Part shown: positions 1-12,700 of the stretch, piece by piece
Layout: the number at the start of each line of letters is the position of its first letter
How positions within the stretch are numbered: the stretch's first letter is position 1
From: Oreocharis arfaki
Taxonomy: Eukaryota > Chordata > Aves > Passeriformes > Paramythiidae
DNA: 64,000 bases
Assembly (NCBI GenBank): GCA_013398015.1
Contig: VZRR01012944.1
Span: forward strand, 438,877 to 502,876
Reading direction: 5' to 3'
Program-made: the position numbers and the translations under genes
Notes under the pieces: generated by a model
The model's input: the letters and a program-made list of their open reading frames with translations, nothing else
Databases searched by the model: none
What the model was told of the DNA's origin: nothing

Positions 1-3000
1 GAGAAAGGCAGGGACAGAACAGCCAGGCAGTCCAGACTCAGAACAGTCTGAGAAAAAGGAGACTTTTCATGCTCAAACTCTGTAACTTTGCAGCTGAAAA
101 CTTTCTGGCCTGAAAGTCTGAGTCGGGAGGAGAGGCTGCATGTCACAAGGCTGTGGAATACACTGGAGGATGCTCCTCTGTGGGGAGGAGCTTTGTTCCT
201 CTCTTTTAGCCATGATAGCTGACTCCTGGCTGTCTCATGCCCTAGGCTGGGGAACCTGCACCTTGCAGGGCTCTTTAGACACTCCTGGTGCTTTCTGGGG
301 TGCTGTCTTCAGTAAGGAGCCCAGGCAAATCTGAGTCAGAATTCAAGCTCATTCAAGGGCTCATCACAAATGGCAAATTGTTCCCTGCACTGTTCATTGC
401 ATTGTGAGTGCAGGGTTGATCAGGTTATTGAGGTGTGACTAAACTACCTCCTGGTTATCAAGTATTTGTGAAATGACTTGTTTAAGTTCTGTCTGTAAAT
501 GGGAAGGATTTTTCAACCAGCTTGTAAAACTATTTTGTATTGATTTGCCATAAAACCTTTGGTTCAGCTGTAAACTACTCTCTGACCATAAATTGTCTGT
601 AAATCTGTTAGTACAGCATGATGGGTTTCTTAATTCATTTACTGAGTTTTCCTCTCTATTTTTCTTAATATGTGTTAATGAATGTGTCTGTGTCCAGATC
701 CCTGTGCATACAGGTGGTGGCTCAATAGATATCCTTTAACCATTCAGTTAACTGTTAGCAGACTTGTTCAATCTACACTCACTTCGAGATCTTTTTACAT
801 TGGGCTTACATTTGCTGAAATGAGGCTTTGGCCACAAGCACCTGTGCATATATCGTCAATAAAAGGAGGCACAATGATTAAATCAAACAAAGATCTGAGA
901 ATTCTTATGTGCTTTGCTTCTTCAGATTTGATCGGATTTTGGCTCTGTGTAAATGCAAGAGCATGTTCATGTGACTGCCACAAGGCCAGTTTGCCTATTG
1001 CACCACTGGTGAATGGCACTTGCTTTAGCATTTCGTGTCAGTAAAATTGGCAAGCTGTTTGCAATCAATGGTAAGCAATCTGACACAACTTCTAATTGAG
1101 TAGTCTACTAGCTGCATTATAGGAAAAGAGATTTTTAGATTTATTCTTGTAATTATACTTTCAATATTTCCTTATCATGTTATTTTATCCTCTCCAATAT
1201 AATAGTTATTTGTGACTATGTAGAGACTTCTACACAAATCAAAGTCAGTATTGGTGAGTGAGATACAGACAGTACATCCATCCATCCTCAGTGCTCAGAA
1301 TGTCTTGAAAATAATTCGTCCTTTTTTTCCTTACAAAAAATTGAGAAGAGCAGTACTTTTTTTTTCCAGAAACATGGTTTTGAATGTTTCAATCCATGAC
1401 TTTCTGTATTCTTGAGCAGATGCTGCTGTGTGTCTTGAGACCTACCAAAACCAGTATGTCATTCTCCTCTCTCCCCTTTGGTCCATCCCAGCTCATTACT
1501 TCTCTGGGAGTGGAATCCCTTAATGCACCAGCTCTCAGGTCAGGCCTTGTGTTATAATCCCATGAGTACCAGCCAGTAACTACTTTTACAAGTCCAGGCA
1601 TGGACCCTCCTTTATCTTTTGAAGCCTGGAACAGTAGCTCTCATTAAAAGGACCCCCAAGCAACTTTTCAGCATACCAAAGTAAAAAGCAGGGGGTCTAC
1701 ACCCACACTCACATACCAAAGTTTCCCTGTCTATCCACAGTTCAGTCAGCATCACCTTGTTGCTCACATCTGAGCCAGGAGGAACAGCTTGCTTGTCTTT
1801 ACAGGATGTTCTGACTGCTTCTGAATTTTTCAGGCTGACAGTTTTTTCTCACTCCGGACTGTCTTTTCTACTTCACCCCAAAATGCTTTCCTGCCTGTAG
1901 GACAGGATCTTTTAACAGATCAGTGTTTCCAGATCTTCCTCTTCCCAGGTTTTAACACAGGGAGTCCCTCTTTCTATCTATAAATCCTGTGCTAGTGTTT
2001 TGAGGGATGTTCGTTATCTGGGCCATTCTTTAATCTTTCCTTCCCAGTTCTTTAACAAATCCTTTGCAGCTTCCTTTGATTGAACTCAGTCCATTCAGGT
2101 GAAGCAGCAACAGAAAACTGAGCAGGAAAAAGCCACTTTTAATATTCATAGAAAGATACAAGTATGTTTTTCCAGTTTGTCAACCATTTCCTTCGAAAGT
2201 GGCCAACTTGCTAGTTGTTGATGCAACAGGCATGTGTTTGTTTGCTTTATACTCTGTTTCAGGTATATTTTCGTATGTCAGACATAAATCAGTGTTAATC
2301 TGGGCATACTTATTATCTCTTTGATTACTTGAGGCCTCAGGTTCAGCAGGAGAGCTTCACCTATTCCTCAGAAATGTACACTCTAACAGTGTGGATATAC
2401 AGGTGAATACATGCAGAGCAGGATGCTGGGAACAGACTTAGTTCAGGACTATCAATTGAATAGTTGCTTACTGCTGAGATATCAGGAGATATCCCATCAG
2501 GAGATGAAATTTGCTGGAAAAATTATTAGAGAATTGTATCACATCTTATAGGTGATAATTAAAAAAAGGTGGGTGAAAGAAAGGTAGTGGTAGTAGTTGG
2601 TAGTGTATGTACAAATTAGGAGTGATAAAATGCTCCTTCTAGCTTGACTGGGTACTGATGCTCATGCTATTGCCCAAGGTTTGTGTAAGTCTTCATATTT
2701 ATGTCTCTTGCTGATGCCAGTCTGCTCTCCCTTTTGTATAAACTGCTGAAGGTCAACATTTTTGGTGTCTTCTCATTGACTGTCTTCCCTGCCCTGTGTA
2801 TACTTCTTTATAGTGTTTGGTTGAAACCCATGAAGCACCTGTACCTTGAAGGTTAAGAAATTCTTACATGTGGCTCAATTCAAATACCCCTGGTGCTGCC
2901 CCTGGATCGCGCTCTGGGAGAGCCTGTCACATGGCCACAGCCTTGCTGTACTCTGTCTCCTTTTGAAAGCTGACCAGCATTGCAGAACTAGCTGGGGTGA

Positions 3001-3379
3001 TTTGTACTCTACAGATGATACTGCTCCAACTACTGCTAAAGCCAGCCCAGGTTTTGTGTTAGTGGACACAGCAGACTTTATGGATCAGTCTTGACCTAGG
3101 GTAGACACAGTGACACCTCTGGGCCTTTAGTAAATGCAAGAAGGCAAGCAAACAGGACTGCAGCTGGCAGAGGTCTCCACACTCCCATGGACAGTATTTG
3201 TCTCCTTTATATTAACACCATCCCCACCCCACACCCCTGCCCCAAATCAGAGTAGATCTTGCCAGACTAAATGGATTTTCAGTAGTAATAAGTATTAACC
3301 CATGGCTCAAAATGCTAAGTCTTATTTCAAATGGCTTGGAAGTAGCAAGTGGGTTTCTGTTTTTCTCATGGGGTATTTT
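1..3379. other. Non-genic unique sequence
   Basis: AT-rich unique sequence with short T and A runs. I see no recognisable exon, RNA gene or interspersed repeat. The open frames are under about 120 codons, overlap each other on opposite strands (for example 682-1044 plus against 795-1031 minus) and have no recognisable domain, so they are treated as chance. Confidence 0.6.
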
Positions 3380-3518
3380 GGTTTGGGTTTGGTTTTTTTG
3401 TTTGTTTGTTTTTTGGGTTGTTTTGGTTTTTTTTGTTTTTTTTTTTTTTTTGTTTTTTTGTTTTACCTTTTTTGGGGGGGGGGGGGGGGGGTGTGGTTTG
3501 GTTTGGTTTGGTTTTTTG
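3380..3518. repeat. T-rich low-complexity tract with an 18-base G run
   Basis: The segment is almost only T and G on the plus strand: GTTT/GGTTT units, long T runs, then 18 consecutive G at 3474-3491, then GGTTT units again. The minus strand is an A-rich tract with a C18 run. The several open frames here encode only Phe/Trp/Leu/Gly-rich strings and are a by-product of the composition. The G run could form a quadruplex. Its length is likely to vary between individuals and to be poorly called in assemblies. Confidence 0.9.
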
Positions 3519-3746
3519 GATGCTTTCTTAAAAGGAAAATGGATGATGTGATTTAAAAATAAAATCTCCTTTAATTTACTTTGTTTACCGGACTTAGACT
3601 GTCATGCAGCTTCACTCTGATAGCTTCTCCTTCCTTTTCCCCATTACAAGAGCTTGGCAACTTCAGTGAAATGAACCTATAGTGACAGCTTGAGACAAGG
3701 AGGAAAACTAACATACACTGTGGAGAATGGGGACCAGCCAAGCGGG

Positions 3747-3754
3747 TGACGTCA
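3747..3754. promoter_or_regulatory. Consensus full CRE palindrome
   Basis: An exact eight-base TGACGTCA palindrome, the full binding site of CREB/ATF bZIP dimers, sits in otherwise CpG-poor sequence. The match is seen directly. Whether it is used is unknown, because no promoter, TATA box or CpG island is visible nearby. Confidence 0.4.
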
Positions 3755-6700
3755 CTTGGAGGGGCACTGAGTGTCAGAGCTGTCATGATTCATTCCCCAC
3801 ATATCAAATCTGCTCTGCTTCTGTGTGGAGCAAGCAAGTACCTTGTTACCTTAGGTACTTGAATCAAATACCCCTTTCATTTGTTTGTATTTACTCAAGT
3901 GTGTTCTGAGGAGACTAAAACCAGCTATGTCTATAGACACCAGTCATCAACTAGGTTGTGTGTGCTGGGCTGTGTGACCCTGCAATATGAGTGGCTGTCA
4001 AATGTTTGATCTTCTAATATGCACTCTTTTTTGCCTCTCCTGGACTGCTAGTCTTTTTGAGCATCCACTCCACTTGTCATCTGAAATAAGAGTACAAAGC
4101 CTGTGTCGTGTATACAGCAGTCTTTGGTAGTCAGCCACGTCTTCTCCTTTAGGCCATTGTCTTTTCAGCCTGACTGAAGCCCCCTGCTACCACGTGCACG
4201 AGCAGTAGAAACCCTGCTTCTTCCTTTTTTCTCTTCTGCCTATTTTCCTCTTTTGTTGAGTTCACACAGAACTCAGTGTTAGATGAGTGATAACATGTAG
4301 TGAAATGCTGTTAAATATATGGGATTCCAAACATTAAAATAACTCTCCTTTCTTGAATTATCTTTCATCACAGGTTGTCTGAAAGCCCAGAGAATTTAGC
4401 AATACAATGTCTGGGCAGGATGCTTCTGTGCACTGAGATATAATAAGAACTCATTAGGGACAAGACGCTGAAAGGACAAGGTGGGGGCTGTGGCATCACA
4501 TCTATGTTAAAAGCTTGTACACAGAGTATTGGAAAGTATCACAGAGGTAATTTCACAGTTACCACTCTCACTGATTTCTGTCACTTTGAGCTGATGCAGG
4601 TGTCCACACTCAGTACTATGCACAAGGGCACAGCTATGTTGGTGTCCTCAAAATTGCCAGGTATTGTATAGCCTCATGAACCTGTGTTTTGTGTCTTGTC
4701 CTGTTTCCCTTTTTCTAATACCTTTGTGTGATCTTTTCTGGAGTTGTGAGCAATCCAGAGCCAGTGATTAGTCAGAGGTGGTCCCAGTTGCTTGCAGGGG
4801 AAAAGCTGGACCTCCTTGCTTTAACAGTTAATCTAAAGAAGGCTCTGCCCCTCTCTTCTGACCCAGTTCCTTGTTTGCCCCCATGAAGCCAGGGAAGCCC
4901 AGCTGTAGTCATGGGCCAGACCTTTTGGACAGTAGACACTAATTATTCCTGTGCCCTAAAGGTTCTTGTTCTGAAAAAGGAACTGTCTGTGGGGCAGATA
5001 CTCTTTTAAGTCATCTGGCACTAACTAAGGGTGGGCCAGTGTGTTTCTGCTACACACAGCCATGTTTATCAGGACAGAGTCTTGATGTGTAAATGGAGCA
5101 CAGCCTGACTTCTTATGTGGGAGTCTGGCACTTTATTGCCTTGTAGATGTTTTACACTGTGCCTACTGGCTTGTTAGCAGAGAAGAACTCTATCATATAA
5201 TCAGGTATCTCACAACTATAATGCTTTTTTACAAATACTAATGTATTTCTTTGCCAGATTTACCCAAGGGTGTCCTATTCCCCACTCATATATGCAAGAC
5301 ATCCATCCTCTTCACAGTTATGTAAATTTCCGAGTAAACCGGGAGACAGATTTGCAAGAATAATAAGATATCAACAAAGAACCAGAATTACACCCAGGCC
5401 TGTCCTGGCTTCCCCAGCACAGTGAAGGCTCCTGTAGTAGTAGCTCTAGGAAGGAGCTCAAAAATTACCACAGCTGCTCTGCCTGTGTGGTTTTTGCCAA
5501 GGGAAGAGGGAGGAAAGGAAATGTAGAGGAGAAGTGCCCAATACAAACTAGTTTTGTTGATGGGTCAGAGGAGAGTTTCATTCAATCATTCATTCATTCA
5601 TCCCCACTGCTGAGAGTCCTTCACTGCTGGGCAGTGCTGCAAGGACTCTCATGCAAATTTTCCCCAGAAGTACCCTCCCCAGAGGTCATTTTTTCACCAA
5701 CACTTTTCTGATTTCTCGATCAGTTTCAGTTCAACCAAATCCAAATATACTAGAATAAGCTTTTTTTAAACTTCATTAATATGAAATGTGTTGACATTTT
5801 GAATTCAATCCTACTGTCATATTTAAGGAACATATGGAAAACAGTCTGTACAGATTAATCTAAGGAACATTTCAATGTGGGTTTCCTTGAGTGAACTGGT
5901 TCTATTATGGATAGATATGTCCTAACATGAGAAGTGTTGAAACTGTAGGCAAGTGCTCCCAGACAAATTGATGTCAAACAGCAGAATACGATCATGTATT
6001 CTGGATCTTGACCCGAAAGGGGAATGTGACACTGTGACACGGTGCCTAAGTAGTCTCTCGTGCTCTTCTATGCTTTTAATATTTATACTTATGAAGAAAT
6101 AATAAAATAAATAATGGTGCAGTCCAGATCATTGGTATATATGACCCAAAAGAATTAGCAAGATCTCACAGAAATATTCAGCAGAAGAAAGAGTTTAAAG
6201 GGAGAAAGTAAATGCAGGAGTTGAGAGGTTTGCGAAGACAGGCAGCCCAACTCTGAAGAGGACTCATTCAAGAAAAAAATGATGTGAAATGACTGCCTCA
6301 TTTCAGTATTGAACCTGATATTTCTAGTTTGTTGTTAGTAAAAACCATAGCAGTACTTCTTTATAAAGCTTTTAGGAGTATCCACTTTCTTTTCCTAGTT
6401 AGGTAAGAATGAAAAGAGCATCTCCCAAAAATCAATATTGGTGTTTGCATTAATACTAGAACAGACTAGGACAAGAACTTGAAAGTTGTCTTTGAAGTTG
6501 TCAGGCCATGTGGGCAGTGTGGCTGTGTTTTCTGCAAAGCCATGGCTCTGCTGCCTGCCATAATTCAGACTCTATGGATTAAATTAAAATGCTTCCTGTT
6601 ACCAGGAACACTCTATGCTTTATGCCCATGGATATGTAAAGCATGCCAACACTGGAAGAATGTACAAATTAGCAGACAGCCTGGAGCAACAAGTAACTTG

Positions 6701-9700
6701 AACTATCTTGACAATAAAAAAAACTCGTGAAGGAAAGTGCAATTCTTATCTACAGACTAAGCCTGGGAAAGATAATAAACTTATAAATTCTTAAATGCTG
6801 GGTGGATCTCTTAGAAAAACAGATAAGGAAAACACACAGTATACAAATTTTGGGAATCCCAGAGGGTTAAGGAGGTAAGAAGCTACCATGTATCCTACAT
6901 TAAGCTCCAAAGAACAACTCACTGTGTATTGAGAGCTTATCATGTTGCTGTGAAAAGGGCATCATAGGAGACCAGCAACTGCAGAACTGCTCTCTTAAAG
7001 TTAATGGACTTGGGGGTTAAGGGGAGAGTATTTTTGTCTGCAAAAAGCGTCAAAGACATTTAGTTTAATAAGTGGCAAATTTTGATTTTTTTTTTTCCCA
7101 ATGCTGGGCCCTGCACTCAGAAAAATTGTGCTCATCAGTGCCCAGAAAACATGCTTTCCAAGAAAATAAGTGCTATCAGTTAGTGTAGTCTGGCTAAGTT
7201 GTGAGTCAAATAGCCCTGGAAAATGTACTTATTCTAGGTGCAGTTGAAGGCAAAATGTATGAGAGAGGGAAAGAGAAAATTCCTCAGCTGCAGAATGAAG
7301 AGGTGTATACAAACTGTGGTTTCAATGAACTTTATTGTACTTTGATCATGATTTTACATTTCAGCTGGTGTCACGTTATAAATAGTAACTGAATTTCATA
7401 ATCAAATGGCCCTCCTGAAACATGCCACAATGGTAAAGTGAAGGGGATGGATCTCTTTTTAGGATACTAGGAAATCCATTTCAAGTTCTATCATTAGTTT
7501 AATTTATTTCCCTGTCCCCCTTTTTTAATAAAATATTTAATCCAGCAGCTTTTTAGCTATAAATTACTGTTTACTTCAGTTTTGGAGGGGTTTTATTTGC
7601 AAGTGTACGTTGGTATTTGAAAGTATGTTCCAGGCTGGGTGATGTGATGGTGTTCCATTTGCTAAATTTATGTGCCACTCATTGAGTTGCTCTGTTTGGC
7701 CAGGTATAGTTCATTTTTGCATTTATGCTGATGGATTCAGTGGCACTGAACAGTAAACGTTTTGAGTTTAAGCATAGGAAACTTATTCTAGTTTGATCGT
7801 GGTTGAGAAACATGAATCCCAATTTATTTAACAATAAACATGGAGAGTAACAGTGGAAATGGCAGTGCCGATCTAACCTGTACTCCTGATTGCATCCATA
7901 CCCAGACCATTCTTTGCTTCCTTCTTTTTCCTTTGCTAATCTAAACTACTTCATTTCCCTGCTATTTGGATACTTTCCTCTGCTTGGATGTTTGCCTCTT
8001 TGGTTCTGTGTTGTGAAAAAATCCCCCAATACTCTCAGCTTGCAGGTTTTACTTGACACATTTTTTAATATACTATTACCCTGTCCCGTGCTATAGAAAG
8101 AAAATCCCATGCACATTTGAAAAGCTGTCTTTAAGACTTCAGAAGTCTGCTTTAAAACTTTCCTTTGCAAAGGAGCCTGCAAAAGGTAGACCTTTGGGTC
8201 ACTAAATGAACTGATGTCAGTGATGCTGCTGATGAACATTGTCATGTCATAATTCTCCATAAGTCCGTACCTTTCCACTGCCTTTTGTTTAGTCCTTAGA
8301 CTGAAGGACATTCAATTAGGAGTCATGTTTTTGTTCTGGGCTTGTGCAACCCTTATCACAATGAAATTGTGCTCTGCAACAAACACTGCTAGGCTATACG
8401 GTAATAAAAATAAACTAACAATTGTAAGCATAGCCTTACTGTGGGGCAAAATGTCAGTTATTACTTTATTACTTCTAATTTGTTTATGATGTGGTCAGTA
8501 AAACACAAGAAACTGCTGAATTTTGTTTGATGAAGAATAGAAAGACATCAGTCATCTTCTGCAGCATGTGTCTGCCAAGTCACCAGTCTTCTGCTATTGT
8601 TTTTCTCCGTTCGAGTTAGGAGTCCAAATCAGTGCCACATATTCCTAAATAGGGACATCTGTAATGGGCTTCTTGTCCTTTACATGCCTCCTGTCCGGAT
8701 TCCATCACCACTCTTCTTCTTTCTGTGCTTTTAAATGATTGCATTTCTCATATTAGGCAAATCCTGTCCCTTACCTGGATGATGTCATTAATCTTCTTTT
8801 ACACGATGATATATTACTAAGTGACATACTGCATTGTGTATGTATTGTTACTCTACTCACACGCTTAGTGAAGACATTGCTGGCATGGGGAATACAAATG
8901 TCAAGTCAGCTGTAAAAAAGTTCTTTTTAAAAATTGTGAAAAGCATGTGTGCCAGTAGGACAGACTGCCCTTTTTACTGCAGATTAAGACACAAAGGGAT
9001 GAATTTTAAGAGAACCAGAAACACTTTCCAGGGCTATGCTGATTATATTGTTTGTGTATGATGCTTTATAATCCAGCCTAAGAAATCACTACAGTAGGAA
9101 TGTGACCTTTTTGGCTCATTTTAAGTACTAATTCTAAAATTACAAGTTTATTAATTCCAAGAAGTTGATTCTTTGTCCGCCTTGGTATTAAACTGATAGT
9201 TCTAAAGGACCTGGTCTTGTTTGTTGTTTAGGAAGCATAAAAAATTTCTTGACTGGCTCTCCATGTAGTGAAACTCCTTTTTGTAACTTACAGAAGGGTG
9301 CAAGCCAAAATAACAGCCACAATTTTGGGGACTAACTGGTATAAAGCATGAGGCATATTATAAAATATTCGGTTCAATTGAATTTTGCATGTTGCCAGCC
9401 AGATATTACTGTGTCCTGGATGAGCCATGCCATGTCATTCAAAAAAATGGGGAGCAGCACTCAATTTTTGTAATTCAGATAGCAAAGAATTACATAAATT
9501 GAAATGCTCTTTGCAAGCAGGCAATCTGACCTCCTAGCACTGGCTTGGAGACCATATTCTAAACAGCTATGTCCAGCCAGCATAAAGCAGCATAATGCAG
9601 TCATCAATTCTCTTTCCAGTGGTGTTTTACACCACCTCTGGCCTCTCTGTCATGCTACATTTTTGCATAGGATTAAGGTATCCCTGAGCCTTGGGGAACA

Positions 9701-12700
9701 TCCATCCCATACCAGTCCTTTCTTGGAGCCTGTAATTTGAGAACTAGCAAGATGCTAATTAAGGGATTGAAGCATATAAATAGTTGGTAGGGAAGATCAT
9801 AACGGGGACAGAATACTTTTAGTCTTATCTTTAGTTGTCCTCTACCGGATCATGCTTTCACAAACTTTTAGCCCACAACTGGCTCAGTTTTTAAACCATT
9901 GCTTATGTTTGATCTTTCTTAGAGCCAAATACTGGATTAAGAAACTTGATGACAACTGAAATGAAAAGCTTCTACTCTGGAGGCTGTTTTTTTGTTTGAG
10001 GGAGGAAAAGAAGTCAGTGCAGTGTAATGATGTTCTGGTGGACAGTAAGAGAAAATATTGTCATGGCTTTGGAGAACAGTAGAGTTGGCCTAATTCACAA
10101 TATGTCTTTCATGTACTGAAATTACATTTGTTAAAGCTCTAAATGTGTCTTTCATTACTTTCTTTTTACCTATTACATTGTAAAATTAATTTGTTATGTA
10201 TTGTTTATTTTAATGAATATTTAAGCAGATTCTCTAATTTTTTCATAAAATATTTGTATGCAATTTCTGAATAATAAATGATGAACAACATTCACTGTGC
10301 ATAGAAAATGTTAAATGTAGTACTATTTGCAGACATTAAGCCACCAGTGTTATTTGACATGTTTCAAAATCGTGACCCCTTTAGAAGACAGACAGCACTA
10401 AACATTCCTTCCATAGCAACTATATTCATAGCAGCAACGTATCAGAGTCAGTCAAACTTAATAGCCCATCAGACATTCCGTGCTGCTGATAGGTTGTTGG
10501 GCTTTCCACTGTCAGATTTTTTCTGCAATTTCAATACAGGGTAAGTGAGTTGCAATTTTTTTTACTAGTGTGAGGTTTTTGATCAATACTACAGTTTCTG
10601 TAAAGAGAGACATGTGGGTAGTGGTGCTAAATTTTGCTCTAAAATGCTGCCATGTAATTTTTTTTTCCCAACAGAAGCTGATAAAAGACTTCTTTAAAAA
10701 TTATTTCTTCCTTGCCTCAACTACCTACTGTTAGTTAGGAAGTCCAGAGCTCTGTACTGAGGTGTGAGCCTCCTAGTTTGTCTTCTGTGCTGGGAACAGA
10801 CTGGAATGCATAACATGTCAGCAAAGTAGCATGGCTGGTGGCATCATGCATGACAGAGAAGGCCTGATCCCATGCAAGCATTCTCTGAAGTGGAACACTC
10901 AAAAGACAAAACCTTGTTCATTTCTAAAATGTAATTTTTAATGTGTTTTGATAAATATTGCCAGAAATTTGTAATTTAAGCTCAGAGAAACCTCTGAAAG
11001 AAAAATGATATTCCAAACAGTTAATGAGAATACAATTTTCTTGATTTCTCTGAGGCCTTTTTTGAGAAACATAAGACTCCCAAGGAGTGGCAGGAAAGTA
11101 GAACATAAAGGCTTCACATTAAAAATTCAGTTTTTTGTTTCCCTTTCAATATTTTTAAGGGAGGAAAGAAAAACTCCAAAATTTTAATTTTCAAACTGTA
11201 AGTCTCTTGTTATACAGCAAAAATGTGAAAGCTTTTGTTTACTGCACTCTTACAGTCATGGCACTGCAGTCTAAATGAGCTTTTTATTCTTGTTACTACA
11301 GCATATAATTCAAATACCTAACTTTAACATGTGAAGGATACCATTGGTTTCAAGGTGCCACTGAGGCCACGGGTACATGAGAAAGTTACTGTGAGATAAG
11401 CCGGGGTGCACATTTGCTTTGTCCTAGTGTGTGTAACATCACCTCTCTGTGTGCTCTCTCTTCATTCTAACTGTGCGCTACTTCACTTCTAACAAGGGGC
11501 AAGATTTTCTGCTCCCTCATGTATAAACATCTTAACGCCAGAGATATGTGCTTCCCTCCCCAGATTCCTCTCCTAATTGAAATAACTTACATGACCTTGT
11601 GTCTGGCTAGTTACTCACATCTAAAGCAGTGTACCTAGTGATGTACTTGTAACTGGTGAGATTAGCATGATATATTTTAGAAAATAATAAGTTCTGTGAC
11701 AACTGTTGTTGCCTGATGCAGAATCTCCTGCTTTAATATGTTCACAAAAACTATAGCTTTTTTTTTTGTAAATAGATGTCTCTGAAGATTTATATATCTT
11801 TATGTTAATTAATTATCTTTACACTTTCATTTAAGCTGCAGTTCTTAGATAACAGGTAACAGACTGAAACACTCTAAATGAAGGGTGAAAATCACAGAAT
11901 TATGAAATAATGTAACTAAAGTTGAGGAAAAAGAGGCCCAAATACTGTCAGACCAGTCTTCCATTATAGAATTCTGAAGTGTCAGTGAATGAAAATTGGG
12001 CAATGAAACTCAAATTATGTAGACCCAACAGAGGCTGGGTCCATAATAGGAGAGTATAAGAATTTCATTTCCTTCTAGACCTTAATACAGTAAAATCCCC
12101 TGGTGTTATACACTGGTAGCTTAGTGTACTAGATGAGGCATTTTCTTTGAGGACATAAATTGGCCATGATTTTGGTTAGGTTTGTGACCTTAAGGATGAC
12201 TCTTACTGCTGGTAAGTTTGTTTGCTTGTTTGTTGTTATTTTGCACATTGCTGTAGAGAAGTAGAAACTTTGCAAGAAGAATGAAACTGTCTTGCTTAAT
12301 TTTTTACTTCTATAGTATTGCTATTCTAATTTCAAAGACTTCTTTTATCTTCTCATGCAGAAAAACATTGTAACTTTTACTCTTCATTCTTTCAAAGGAA
12401 TGGTTATTTTAAAGATCATAATTCTGTTTCCTGCTAACACTAAGGTAAAGATTGGAACTTCTCATTAAATTCTGTGCAGAATGTAACGGTTTATACTTCA
12501 GCACAGAGAGAGGGTGTATCACCAGAATATCCCTCTCCTGTTCACTCAAGGGAAAGAAAAACTTCTCTTTTTTTGTATTTTAGGATGGTCCTATTTTAAG
12601 AACTAGTCCATGGAGCAAAAGTTTAATGTCATTGCTTCAACTGCAGTGCAAAGGGAAACTGGAACATGAAAATAAGCACAAGCAAAGAAACACTATTCTG

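Noticed and set aside
3302..3556. Three overlapping Phe/Gly/Trp-rich frames resembling a membrane protein
   Set aside because: They are produced by the T/G low-complexity tract in all three frames and carry no real protein signal.
7946..8311. Minus-strand 121-codon frame
   Set aside because: No recognisable domain, no splice context, overlapped by a plus-strand frame, and of a length expected by chance in AT-rich DNA.
10860..10905. 'ggcctgatcccatgcaagc' resembling another sauropsid palindromic repeat
   Set aside because: No complementary arm found and the match is too short.
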